From NCBI GenBank assembly GCA_963580455.1, contig OY756961.1, positions 12,257,001 through 12,321,000 of the forward strand: DNA of 64,000 nucleotides. Reading direction: 5' to 3'. Positions 38,861 through 51,270 of the stretch are shown here, one piece after another (position 1 is the first letter of the stretch; each line of letters starts with the position of its first letter). This DNA comes from Euonymus europaeus (taxonomy: Eukaryota; Streptophyta; Magnoliopsida; Celastrales; Celastraceae). A program made the position numbers and the translations under genes. The notes below the pieces were generated by a model. It worked only from the letters and a program-made list of their open reading frames with translations. It searched no databases and was not told where the DNA came from.

Positions 38861-41257
38861 GAGTATAAACTTCATAGATTATTTCGATGCCAAAACACCA
38901 ACTTTCTATGACAAATGGACGAAATCGTTAAAAGCTCCTCCATAGAGAGTGTTGAGCGACTTCGGACCATCAAAGTTTCTCGGTGTACACTTTTTATTGT
39001 TCTTATATGTCAAATTTTACGAGTATAAGCTTCCTAGATTATTTCGATGCGAAACCACCTTCTTTCTTTGACAAATGGACAAAACCGTAAAAAGCTCCTC
39101 CATAGAGAGAGTTGAGCAACTTCGGACTATGAAAGTTGCTCGGGATAGACCTTTTGTTGTTCTTCTATGTGAAATTTTACGAGTGTAAGCTTCCTAGATT
39201 ATTTCGATGGCAAAACACCAACTTTCTATGACAAATGGACAAAACCGTTAAAAGCCCCTCCATAGAGAGTGTTGAGCGACTTCGGACCATCAAAGTTGCT
39301 CGGTGTACAATTTTTATTGTTCTTATATGTCAAATTTTACGAGTATAAGCTTCATAGATTATTTCGATGCCAAAACACCAACTATCTATGACAAATAGAC
39401 AAAATTGTTAAAAGCTCCTCCATAGAGAGAGTTGAGCAACTTCGGACTATCAAAGTTGCTCGGGATAGACTTTTTATTGTTCTTCTATGTCAAATTTTAC
39501 GAGTATAAGCTTCCTAGATTATTTCAATGCCAAAACACCAACTTTCTATGACAAATAGACAAAACCGTTAAAAGCTCCTCCATAGAGAGAGTTGAGCAAC
39601 TTCGGACTATCAAAGTTGCTCGGGATAGACTTTTTATTGTTCTTCTATGTCAAATTTTACGAGTATAAGCTTCCTAGATTATTTCGATGCCAAAACACCA
39701 ACTTTCTATGACAAATGGACAAAACCGTTAAAAGCGCCTCCATAGAGAGAGTTGAGCGACTTCAAACCATAAAAGTTCCTCGGTGTACAATTTTTATTGT
39801 TCTTATATGTCAAATTTTACGAGTATAAGCTTCCTAGATTATTTCGATGCCAAAACACCAACTTTCTTTGACAAATGGACAAAACCGTTAAAAGCTCCTC
39901 CATAGAGAGAGTTGAGCAACTTCGGACTATCAAAGTTGCTCGGGATAGACTTTTTATTGTTCTTCTATGTCAAATTTTACGAGTATAAGCTTCCTAGATT
40001 ATTTCGATGCCAAAACACCAACTTTCTTTGACAAATGGACAAAACCGTTAAAAGCGCCTCCATAGAGAGTGTTGAGCGACTTCGGACCATCAAAGTTTCT
40101 CGGTGTACACTTTTTATTGTTCTTATATGTCAAATTTTACGAGTATAAGCTTCCTATATTATTTCGATGCCAAAACACCATCTTTCTTTGCAAATGGACA
40201 AAACCGTTAAGAACTCCTCCATAGAGAGTGTTGAGCGACTTCGGACCAGCAAAAGTGCTCGGTGTACAATTTTTATTGTTCTCATATGTCAAATTTTACG
40301 AGTACAGGCTTCATAGATTATTTCGATGTCAAAACACCAACTTTCTATGACAAATAGACAAAACCGTTAAGAGCTCCTCCATAGAGAGTGTTGAGCAACT
40401 ACGGACCATCAAAGTTGCTCGGTGAACAATTTTTATTGTTCTAATATGTCAAATTTTATGTGTATAAGCTTCCTAGATATTTCGATGCCAAAAAACCAAC
40501 ATTCTTTGACAAATGGACAAAACCGTTAAAAGCTCCTCCATAGAGAGAGTTGAGAAACTTCGGACTATGAAAGTTGCTCGGGATAGACTTTTTATTGTTC
40601 TTCTATGTCAAATTTTACGAGTATAAGCTTCCTAGATTATTTCGATGTCAAAACACCAACTTTCTATGACAAATGGACAAAACCTTTAAAAGCTCCTCCA
40701 AGAGAGAGTTGAGCAACTTTAGACTATCAAAGTTGCTCGGGATAGACTTTTTATTGTTCTTCTATGTCAAATTTTACGAGTATAAGCTTCCTACATTATT
40801 TCGATGCCAAAACACCAACTTTCTATGACAAATGGACAAAACCGTTAAAAGCTCCTCCATAGAGAGAGTTGAGCAACTTCGGACCATCAAAGTTGCTCGG
40901 TGTATAATTTTTATTGTTCTCACATGTCAAATTTTACGAGTATAAGCTTCATAGATTATTTCGATGCCAAAACAACAACTTTCTATGACAAATAGACAAA
41001 ACCGTTAAGAGCTACTCCATAGAGAGAGTTGAGCAACTTCGGACCATCAAAGTTGCTCGGGATAGACTTTTTATTGTTCTTCTATGTCAAATTTTACGAG
41101 TATAAGCTTCCTAGATTATTTCGATGCCAAAACACCAATTATCTATAACAAATAGACAAAACCGTTAAAAGCTCCTCCATAGAGAGAGTTGAGCAACTTC
41201 GGACCATCAAAGTTGCTCGGTGTACACTTTTTATTGTTCTTATATGTCAAATTTTAA
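38861..41257 (+). repeat. HOR D, copy 1 (15 monomers, 2,397 bp)
   Basis: Starts with the AAGAGTATAAACTTCATAG monomer at about 38,859 and repeats 2,397 bp later at about 41,256. Shared tags are TGGACGAAATCG, GAAAC(A)CACCTTCTTTCTTTGAC, CGAGTGTAAGCTTCC, AAAATTGTTAAAAGC and ATTTCAATGCC. Its second half includes a segment (40,240-41,257) that recurs far away at 61,980-63,002. Confidence 0.85.
39807..39966 (+). repeat. Representative 160-bp monomer close to the common form
   Basis: This unit serves as a reference. It holds the AAGCTT (HindIII) site at 39,827-39,832, a TCGA site at 39,844-39,847, the GACAAATGGACAAAACCGTT segment around 39,870-39,889, the CTCCTCCATAGAGAG segment around 39,895-39,909, and a perfect inverted repeat at 39,914-39,941. 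The T-rich tail is at 39,949-39,966. The next monomer starts with the same ATGTCAAAT at 39,967, which gives a spacing of exactly 160 bp. Because 160 is not divisible by three, every repeat shifts reading frame, which by itself argues against coding. Confidence 0.95.
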
Positions 41258-42270
41258 GAGTATAAACTTCATAGATTATTTCGATGCCAAAACACCAACT
41301 TTCTATGACAAATGGACGAAATCGTTAAAAGCTCCTCCATAGAGAGTGTTGAGCGACTTCGGACCATCAAAGTTTCTCGGTGTACACTTTTTATTGTTCT
41401 TATATATCAAATTTAGGAGTATAAGCTTCCTAGATTATTTCGATGCGAAAACACCTTCTTTCTTTGACAAATGGACAAAACCGTAAAAAGCTCCTCCATA
41501 GAGAGAGTTGAGCAACTTCGGACTATGAAAGTTGCTCGAGATAGACCTTTTGTTGTTCTTCTATGTGAAATTTTACGAGTGTAAGCTTCCTAGATTATTT
41601 CGATGCCAAAACACCAACTTTCTATGACAAATGGACAAAACCGTTAAAAGCCCCTCCATAGAGAGTGTTGAGCGACTTCGGACCATCAAAGTTGCTCGGT
41701 GTACAATTTTTATTGTTCTTATATGTCAAATTTTACGAGTATAAGCTTCATAGATTATTTCGATGCCAAAACACCAACTATCTATGACAAATAGACAAAA
41801 TTGTTAAAAGCTCCTCCATAGAGAGAGTTGAGCAACTTCGGACTATCAAAGTTGCTCGGGATAGACTTTTTATTGTTCTTCTATGTCAAATTTTACGAGT
41901 ATAAGCTTCCTAGATTATTTCAATGCCAAAACACCAACTTTCTATGACAAATAGACAAAACCGTTAAAAGCTCCTCCATAGAGAGAGTTGAGCAACTTTG
42001 GACTATCAAAGTTGCTCGGGATAGACTTTTTATTGTTCTTCTATGTCAAATTTTATGAGTATAAGCTTCCTAGATTATTTCGATGCCAAAACACCAACTT
42101 TCTATGACAAATGGACAAAACCGTTAAAAGCGCCTCCATAGAGAGAGTTGACCGACTTCAAACCATCAAAGTTGTTCGGTGTACAATTTTTATTGTTCTT
42201 ATATGTCAAATTTTACGAGTATAAGCTTCCTAGATTATTTCGATGCCAAAACACCAACTTTCTTTGACAA
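41258..42270 (+). repeat. HOR D, partial copy 2 (about 6.3 monomers)
   Basis: Matches 38,861-39,873 at 2,397 bp. It stops matching at about 42,270, where copy 1 continues as CTCCTCCATAGAGAGAG and this copy has CTCCCCCATAGAGAGTG. One monomer (41,409-41,420) is a base short in ATCAAATTTAGGAG. Confidence 0.85.
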
Positions 42271-43249
42271 ATGGACAAAACTGTTAAAAGCTCCCCCATA
42301 GAGAGTGTTTAGCGACTTCGGAACATCAAAGTTTCTCGGTGTACACTTTTTATTGTTCTTATATGTCAAATTTTACGAGTATAAGCTTCCTATATTATTT
42401 CGATGCCAAAACACCATCTTTCTTTGCAAATGGACAAAACCGTTAAAAACTCCTCCATAGAGAGAGTTGAGCAACTTCGGACTATCAAAGCTGCTCGGTG
42501 TACAATTTTTGTTGTTCTTATATGTCAAATTTTATGATTATAAGCTTCCTAGATTATTTCGATGCCAAAACACCAACTTTCTTTGACAAATGGACAAAAC
42601 CGTTAAAAGCTCCTCCATGGAGAGTGTTCAGCGACTTAGGACCATCAAAGTTTCTCGGTGTACACTTTTTATTGTTCTTATATGTCAAATTTTATGATTA
42701 TAAGCTTCCTAGATTATTTCGATTCCAAAACACCATCTTTCTCTGACAAATGGACAAAACCGTTAAAAGCACCTCCATAGAGAGAGTTGAGCAACTTCGG
42801 ATTATCAAAGTTGCTCGGGATAGACCTTTTGTTGTTCTTCTATGTGAAATTTTACGAGTATAAGCTTCCTATATTATTTCGATGCCAAAACACCATCTTT
42901 CTTTGCAAATGGACAAAACCGTTAAAAACTCCTCCATAGAGAGAGTTGAGCAACTTCGGACTATCAAAGCTGCTCGGTGTACAATTTTTGTTGTTCTTAT
43001 ATGTCAAATTTTATGATTATAAGCTTCGTAGATTATTTCGATGCCAAAACACCATCTTTCTTTGACAAATGGACAAAACCGTTAAAAGCACCTCCATAGA
43101 GAGAGTTGAGCAACTTCGGACTATCAAACTTGCTCGGGATAGACCTTTTGTTGTTCTTCTATGTGAAATTTTACGAGTATAAGCTTCTTAGATTATTTCG
43201 ATGTCAAAACACCAACTTTCTATGGCAAATGGACAAAACAGTTAAAAGC
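42271..43249 (+). repeat. Mixed monomers with TTTGCAAATGG variants
   Basis: About six monomers. Units with TATATTATTTCG and CTTTGCAAATGG (2-bp deletion) occur at about 42,390 and 42,870 and share the downstream ACTCCTCC, AAGCTGCTCGG and ATGATTATAAG run, so about 480 bp is duplicated at three-monomer distance. The longest chance open frame here (42,498-42,746) is not treated as a gene. Confidence 0.75.
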
Positions 43250-44790
43250 TCCTCCATAGAGAGTGTTGAGCGACTTCGGACCATCAAAGTTGCTCGGTGT
43301 ACAATTTTTATTTTTCTTATATGTCAAATTTTACGAGTATATGCTTCCTAGATTATTTCGATGCCAAAACACCAACTATCTATGACAAATGGACAAAACC
43401 GTTAAAAGCTCCTCCATAGAGAGTGTTGAGCGACTTCGGACCAGCAAAAGTGCTCGGTGTACAATTTTTATTGTTCTCATATGTCAAATTTTACGAGTAC
43501 AGGCTTCATAGATTATTTCGATGCGAAAACACATTCTTTCTTTCACAAATGGACAAAACCGTAAAAAGCTCCTCCATAGAGAGAGTTGAGCAACTTCGGA
43601 CTATCAAAGTTGCTCGGGATAGACTTTTTATTGTTCTTCTATGTCAAATTTTACGAGTATAAGCTTCCTAGATTATTTCGATGCCAAAACACCAACTTTC
43701 TATGACAAATGGACAAAACCGTTAAAAGCGCCTCCATAGAGAGAGTTGAGCGACTTCAAACCATCAAAGTTGTTCGGTGTACAATTTTTATTGTTCTTAT
43801 ATGTCAAATTTTACGAGTATAAGCTTCCTAGATTATTTCGATGCCAAAACACCAACTTTCTTTGACAAATGGACAAAACTGTTAAAAGCTCCCCCATAGA
43901 GAGTGTTTAGCGACTTCGGACCATCAAAGTTTCTCGGTGTACACTTTTTATTGTTCTTATATGTCAAATTTTACGAGTATAAGCTTCCTAGATTATTTCG
44001 ATGCCAAAACACCAACTTTCTTTGACAAATGGACAAAACCGTTAAAAGCGCCTCCATAGAGAGTGTTGAGCGACTTCGGACCATCAAAGTTGCTCGGTGT
44101 ACAATTTTTATTGTTCTTATATGTCAAATTTTACGAGTATATGCTTCCTAGATTATTTCGATGCCAAAACACCAACTATCTATGACAAATGGACAAAACC
44201 GTTAAAAGCTCCTCCATAGAGAGTGTTGAGCGACTTCGGACCAGCAAAAGTGCTCGGTGTACAATTTTTATTGTTCTCATATGTCAAATTTTACGAGTAC
44301 AGGCTTCATAGATTATTTCGATGCGAAAACACATTCTTTCTTTCACAAATGGACAAAACCGTAAAAAGCTCCTCCATAGAGAGAGTTGAGCAACTTCGGA
44401 CTATCAAAGTTGCTCGGGATAGACTTTTTATTGTTCTTCTATGTCAAATTTTACGAGTATAAGCTTCCTAGATTATTTCGATGCCAAAACACCAACTTTC
44501 TATGACAAATGGAAAAAACCGTTAAAAGCGCCTCCATAGAGAGAGTTGAGCGACTTCAAACCATCAAAGTTGTTCGGTGTACAATTTTTATTGTTCTTAT
44601 ATGTCAAATTTTACGAGTATAAGCTTCCTAGATTATTTCGATGCCAAAACACCAACTTTCTTTGACAAATGGACAAAACCGTTAAAAGCTCCCCCATAGA
44701 GAGTGTTTAGCGACTTCGGAACATCAAAGTTTCTCGGTGTACACTTTTTATTGTTCTTATATGTCAAATTTTACGAGTATAAGCTTCCTA
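43250..44790 (+). repeat. 5-monomer duplication (800-bp unit, about 1.9 copies)
   Basis: 43,250-43,990 and 44,050-44,790 match at exactly 800 bp. Shared tags are CGGACCAGCAAAAGTGCTCGG, CGAGTACAGGCTTC, GAAAACACATTCTTTCTTTCAC and CTCCCCCATAGAG. The second copy has GGAAAAAACC for GGACAAAACC near 44,510. Confidence 0.88.
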
Positions 44791-46009
44791 TATTATTTCG
44801 ATGCCAAAAAACCATCTTTCTTTGCAAATGGACAAAACCGTTAAAAACTCCTCCATAGAGAGAGTTGAGCAACTTCGGACTATCAAAGTTGCTCGGGATA
44901 GACTTTTTATTGTTCTTCTATGTCAAATTTTATGAGTATAAGCTTCCTAGATTATTTCGATGCCAAAACACCAACTTTCTTTGACAAATGGACAAAACCG
45001 TTAAAAGCGCCTCCATAGAGAGTGTTGAGCGACTTCGGACCATCAAAGTTTCTCGGTGTACACTTTTTATTGTTCTTATATGTCAAATTTTACGAGTATA
45101 AGCTTCCTATATTATTTCGATGCCAAAACACCATCTTTCTTTGCAAATGGACAAAACCGTTAAAAACTCCTCCATAGAGAGAGTTGAGCAACTTCGGACT
45201 ATCAAAGCTGCTCGGTGTACAATTTTTGTTGTTCTTATATGTCAAATTTTATGAGTATAAGCTTCCTAGATTATTTCGATGCCAAAACACCAACTTTCTT
45301 TGACAAATGGACAAAACCGTTAAAAGCTCCTCCATTGAGAGTGTTCAGCGACTTAGGACCATCAAAGTTTCTCGGTGTACACTTTTAATTGTTCTTATAT
45401 GTCAAATTTTACGAGTATAAGCTTCCTAGATTATTTCGATGCCAAAACACCATCTTTCTTTGACAAATGGACAAAACCGTTAAAAGCACCTCCATAGAGA
45501 GAGTTGAGCAACTTCGGACTATCAAAGTTGCTCGGGATAGACCTTTTGTGGTTCTTCTATGTGAAATTTTACGAGTATAAGCTTCCTAGATTATTTCGAT
45601 GTCAAAACACCAACTTTCTATGACAAATGGACAAAACCATTAAAAGCTCCTCCATAGAGAGTGTTGATCGACTTCGGACCATCAAAGTTGCTCGGTGTAC
45701 AATTTTTATTGTTCTTATATGTCAAATTTTACGAGTATATGCTTCCTAGATTATTTCGATGCCAAAACACCAACTTTCTTTGACAAATGGACAAAACCGT
45801 TAAAGGCTCCTCCATAGAGAGTGTTTAGCGACTTCGGACCATCAAAGTTTCTCGGTGTACACTTTTTATTGTTCTTATATGTCAAATTTTACGAGTATAA
45901 GCTTCCTAGATTATTTCGATGCCAAAACACCAACTTTCTTTGACAAATGGACAAAACCGTTAAAAGCTCCTCCATAGAGAGAGTTGAGCAACTTCGGACC
46001 ATCAAAGTT
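44791..46009 (+). repeat. Mixed monomers bridging to HOR E
   Basis: About eight monomers of types used in HOR E (TATATTATTTCG with CTTTGCAAATGG, AAGCTGCTCGG, AGTGTTCAGCGACTTAGG, GCACCTCC, ATTTCGATGTCAAAAC), with no complete long unit. Two neighbouring CTTTGCAAATGG monomers lie near 44,820 and 45,140, a 320-bp spacing. Confidence 0.75.
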
Positions 46010-46650
46010 GCTCGGTGTATAATTTTTATGGTTCTCAAATGTCAAATTTTACGAGTATAAGCTTCATAGATTATTTCGATGCCAAAACAACAACTTTCTA
46101 TGACAAATAGACAAAACCGTTAAGAGCTACTCCATAGAGAGAGTTGAGCAACTTCGGACCACCAAAGTTGCTCGGGATAGACTTTTTATTGTTCTTCTAT
46201 GTCAAATTTTACGAGTATAAGCTTCCTAGATTATTTCGATGCCAAAACACCAACTATCTATAACAAATAGACAAAACCGTTAAAAGCTCCTCCATAGAGA
46301 GAGTTGAGCAACTTCGGACCATCAAAGTTGCTCGGTGTATAATTTTTATTGTTCTCAAATGTCAAATTTTACGAGTATAAGCTTCATAGATTATTTCGAT
46401 GCCAAAACAACAACTTTCTATGACAAATAGACAAAACCGTTAAGAGCTACTCCATAGAGAGAGTTGAGCAACTTCGGACCACCAAAGTTGCTCGGGATAG
46501 ACTTTTTGTTGTTCTTCTATGTCAAATTTTACGAGTATAAGCTTCCTAGATTATTTCGATGCCAAAACACCAACTATCTATAACAAATAGACAAAACCGT
46601 TAAAAGCTCCTCCATAGAGAGAGTTGAGCAACTTCGGACCATCAAAGTTG
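46010..46650 (+). repeat. 320-bp dimer, two tandem copies
   Basis: The monomer group with GGTGTATAATTTTTAT, CTCAAATGTC, AAAACAACAAC and GAGCTACTCC, followed by the ACTATCTATAACAAATAG monomer, occurs at about 46,013 and again at about 46,333. Everywhere else in HOR E this pair is present once per unit (for example 49,050 and 55,925). The second copy has ACTTTTTGTTG for ACTTTTTATTG near 46,501. Confidence 0.85.
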
Positions 46651-46692
46651 CTCTGTGTACACTTTTTATTGTTCTTATATGTCAAATTTTAA

Positions 46693-49410
46693 GAGTATAA
46701 ACTTCATAGATTATATCGATGCCAAAACACCAACTTTCTATGACAAATGGACGAAATCGTTAAAAGTTCCTCCATAGAGAGTGTTGAGCGACTTCGGACC
46801 ATCAAAGTTTCTCGGTGTACACTTTTTATTGTTCTTAAATGTCAAATTTTACGAGTATAAGCTTCCTAGATTATTTCGATGCGAAAACACCTTCTTTCTT
46901 TGACAAATGAAAAAACCGTAAAAAGCTCCTCCATAGAGAGAGTTTAGCAACTTCGGACTATGAAAGTTGCTCGAGATAGACCTTTTGTTGTTCTTCTATG
47001 TGAAATTTTACGAGTGTAAGCTTCCTAGATTATTTCGATGCCAAAACAACAACTTTTTATGACAAATGGACAAAACCGTTAAAAGCCCCTCCATAGAGAG
47101 TGTTGAGCGACTTCGGACCATCAAAGTTGCTCGGTGTACAATTTTTATTGTTCTTATATGTCAAATTTTACGAGTATAAGCTTCATAGATTATTTCGATG
47201 CCAAAACACCAACTATCTATGACAAATAGAAAAAATTGTTAAAAGCTCCTCCATAGAGAGAGTTGAGCAACTTCGGACTATCAAAGTTGCTCGGGATAGA
47301 CTTTTGTTTGTTCTTCTATGTCAAATTTTACGAGTATAAGCTTCCTAGATTATTTAAATGCCAAAACACCAACTTTCTATGACAAATAGACAAAACCGTT
47401 AAAAGCTCCTTCATAGAGAGAGTTGAGCAACTTCGGACTATCAAAGTTGCTCGGGATAGACTTTTTATTGTTCTTCTATGTCAAATTTTACGAGTATAAG
47501 CTTCCTAGATTATTTCGATGCCAAAACACCAACTTTCTTTGACAAATGGACAAAACCGTTAAAAGCTCCTCCATAGAGAGTGTTTAGCGACTTCGGACCA
47601 TCAAAGTTTCTCGGTGTACACTTTTTATTGTTCTTATATGTCAAATTTTACGAGTATAAGCTTCCTATATTATTTCGATGCCAAAACACCATCTTTCTTT
47701 GCAAATGGACAAAACCGTTAAAAACTCCTCCATAGAGAGAGTTGAGCAACTTCGGACTATCAAAGCTACTCGGTGTACAATTTTTGTTGTTCTTATATGT
47801 CAAATTTTATGAGTATAAGCTTCCTAGATTATTTCGATGCCAAAACACCAACTTTCTTTGACAAATGGACAAAACCGTTAAAAGCTCCTCCATGAAGAGT
47901 GTTCAGCGACTTAGGACCATCAAAGTTTCTCGTTGTACACTTTTTATTGTTCTTATATGTCAAATTTTACGAGTATAAGCTTCCTAGATTATTTCGATGC
48001 CAAAACACCATCTTTCTTTGACAAATGGACAAAACCGTTAAAAGCACCTCCATAGAGAGAGTTGAGCAACTTCGGACTATCAAAGTTGCTCGGGATAGAC
48101 CTTTTGTTGTTCTTCTATGTGAAATTTTACGAGTATAAGCTTCCTAGATTATTTCGATGTCAAAACACCAACTTTCTATGACAAATGGACAAAACCGTTA
48201 AAAGCTCCTCTATAGAGAGTGTTGAGCGACTTCGGACCATCAAAGTTGCTCGGTGTACAATTTTTATTGTTCTTATATGTCAAATTTTACGAGTATATGC
48301 TTCCTAGATTATTTCGATGCCAAAACACCAACTTTTTATGACAAATGGACAAAACCGTTAAAAGCCCCTCCATAGAGAGTGTTGAGCGACTTCGGACCAT
48401 CAAAGTTGCTCGGTGTACAATTTTTATTGTTCTTATATGTCAAATTTTACGAGTATAAGCTTCATAGATTATTTCGATGCCAAAACACCAACTATCTATG
48501 ACAAATAGACAAAATTGTTAAAAGCTCCTTCATAGAGAGAGTTGAGCAACTTCGGATTATCAAAGTTGCTCGGGATAGACTTTTTATTGTTCTTCTATGT
48601 CAAATTTTACGAGTATAAGCTTCCTAGATTATTTAAATGCCAAAACACCAACTTTCTATGACAAATAGACAAAACCGTTAAAAGCTCCTCCATAGAGAGA
48701 GTTGAGCAACTTCGGACTATCAAAGTTGCTCGGGATAGACTTTTTATTGTTCTTCTATGTCAAATTTTACGAGTATAAGCTTCCTAGATTATTTCGATTC
48801 CAAAACACCAACTTTCTATGACAAATGGACAAAACCGTTAAAAGCGCCTCCATAGAGAGAGTTGAGCGACTTCAAACCATCAAAGTTGTTCGGTGTACAA
48901 TTTTTATTGTTCTTATATGTCAAATTTTACGAGTATAAGCTTCGTAGATTATTTCGATGCCAAAACACCAACTTTCTTTGACAAACGGACAAAACCGTTA
49001 AAAGCTCCTCCATAGAGAGAGTTGAGCAACTTCGGACCATCAAAGTTGCTCGGTGTATAATTTTTATTGTTCTCAAATGTCAAATTTTACGAGTATAAGC
49101 TTCATAGATTATTTCGATGCCAAAACAACAACTTTCTATGACAAATAGACAAAACCGTTAAGAGCTACTCCATAGAGAGAGTTGAGCAACTTCGGACCAT
49201 CAAAGTTGCTCGGGATAGACTTTTTATTGTTCTTCTATGTCAAATTTTACGAGTATAAGCTTCCTAGATTATTTCGATGCCAAAACACCAACTATCTATA
49301 ACAAATAGACAAAACCGTTAAAAGCTCCTCCATAGAGAGAGTTGAGCAACTTCGGACCATCAAAGTTGCTCGGTGTACACTTTTTATTGTTCTTATATGT
49401 CAAATTTTAA
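46693..49410 (+). repeat. HOR E, long form (17 monomers, 2,718 bp), copy 1
   Basis: GAGTATAAACTTCATAGATTATATCGATG at 46,693 and 49,411 (in part) marks a 2,718-bp period. The run is: TATATCGATG monomer, GACAAATGAAAAAACC short monomer, CGAGTGTAAG monomer, AAAATTGTT monomer, ATTTAAATGCC monomer, a TTTAGCGAC monomer, the TTTGCAAATGG monomer, the TGAAGAGTGTTCAGCG monomer, and so on back to the start. Confidence 0.85.
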
Positions 49411-51270
49411 GAGTATAAACTTCATAGATTATATCGATGCCAAAACACCAACTTTCTATGACAAATGGACGAAATCGTTAAAAGCTCCTCCATAGAGAGT
49501 GTTGAGCGACTTCGGACCATCAAAGTTTCTCGGTGTACACTTTTTATTGTTCTTATATGTCAAATTTTACGAGTATAAGCTTCCTAGATTATTTCGATGC
49601 GAAAACACCTTCTTTCTTTGACAAATGAAAAAACCGTAAAAAGCTCCTCCATAGAGAGAGTTGAGCAACTTCGGACTATGAAAGTTGCTCGAGATAGACC
49701 TTTTGTTGTTCTTCTATGTGAAATTTTACGAGTGTAAGCTTCCTAGATTATTTCGATGCCAAAACACCAACTTTTTATGACAAATGGACAAAACCGTTAA
49801 AAGCCCCTCCATAGAGAGTGTTGAGCGACTTCGGACCATCAAAGTTGCTCGGTGTATAATTTTTATTGTTCTCAAATGTCAAATTTTACGAGTATAAGCT
49901 TCATAGATTATTTCGATGCCAAAACAACAACTTTCTATGACAAATGGACAAAACCGTTAAGAGCTACTCCATAGAGAGAGTTGAGCAACTTCGGACCATC
50001 AAAGTTGCTCGGGATAGACTTTTTGTTGTTCTTCTATGTCAAATTTTACGAGTATAAGCTTCCTAGATTATTTAAATGCCAAAACACCAACTTTCTATGA
50101 CAAATAGACAAAACCGTTAAAAACTCCTCCATAGAGAGAGTTGAGCAACTTCGGACTATCAAAGTTGCTCGGGATAGACTTTTTATTGTTCTTCTATGTC
50201 AAATTTTACGAGTATAAGCTTCCTAGATTATTTCGATGCCAAAACACCAACTTTCTTTGACAAATGGACAAAACCGTTAAAAGCTCCTCCATAGAGAGTG
50301 TTTAGCGACTTCGGACCATCAAAGTTTCTCGGTGTACACTTTTTATTGTTCTTATATGTCAAATTTTACGAGTATAAGCTTCCTATATTATTTCGATGCC
50401 AAAACACCATCTTTCTTTGCAAATGGACAAAACCGTTAAAAACTCCTCCATAGAGAGAGTTGAGCAACTTCGGACTATCAAAGCTACTCGGTGTACAATT
50501 TTTGTTGTTCTTATATGTCAAATTTTATGAGTATAAGCTTCCTAGATTATTTCGATGCCAAAACACCAACTTTCTTTGACAAATGGACAAAACCGTTAAA
50601 AGCTCCTCCATGAAGAGTGTTCAGCGACTTAGGACCATCAAAGTTTCTCGGTGTACACTTTTTATTGTTCTTATATGTCAAATTTTACGAGTATAAGCTT
50701 CCTAGATTATTTCGATGCCAAAACACCATCTTTCTTTGACAAATGGACAAAACCGTTAAAAGCACCTCCATAGAGAGAGTTGAGCAACTTCGGACTATCA
50801 AAGTTGCTCGGGATAGACCTTTTGTTGTTCTTCTATGTGAAATTTTACGAGTATAAGCTTCCTAGATTATTTCGATGTCAAAACACCAACTTTCTATGAC
50901 AAATGGACAAAACCGTTAAAAGCTCCTCTATAGAGAGTGTTGAGCGACTTCGGACCATCAAAGTTGCTCGGTGTACAATTTTTATTGTTTTTATATGTCA
51001 AATTTTACGAGTATATGCTTCCTAGATTATTTCGATGCCAAAACACCAACTTTTTATGACAAATGGACAAAACCGTTAAAAGCCCCTCCATAGAGAGTGT
51101 TGAGCGACTTCGGACCATCAAAGTTGCTCGGTGTACAATTTTTATTGTTCTTATATGTCAAATTTTACGAGTATAAGCTTCATAGATTATTTCGATGCCA
51201 AAACACCAACTATCTATGACAAATAGACAAAATTGTTAAAAGCTCCTCCATAGAGAGAGTTGAGCAACTT
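49411..51270 (+). repeat. HOR E, long form, copy 2 (first part)
   Basis: Follows 46,693-48,552 at 2,718 bp, except for one monomer at about 49,856-50,015 that has been replaced by the CTCAAATG, AAAACAACAAC and GAGCTACTCC type without changing length. Beyond 51,270 it continues into the 3-monomer duplication. Confidence 0.82.

Noticed and set aside
39840..39860. CENP-B box-like sequence around ATTTCGATGCC
   Set aside because: The known core needs TTCG followed after seven bases by CGGG, with an A between. Here TTCG is followed by ATGCCAAAACACC, and the CGGG further on in the monomer is 16 bases from the nearest TTCG. The match fails.
42498..42746. Open frame of 82 codons, similar at 61,365, with hydrophobic stretches
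   Set aside because: The hydrophobic residues come from the T-rich tail of the monomer. The frame depends on CCATGG replacing CCATAG in one monomer. No start context or gene structure supports it.
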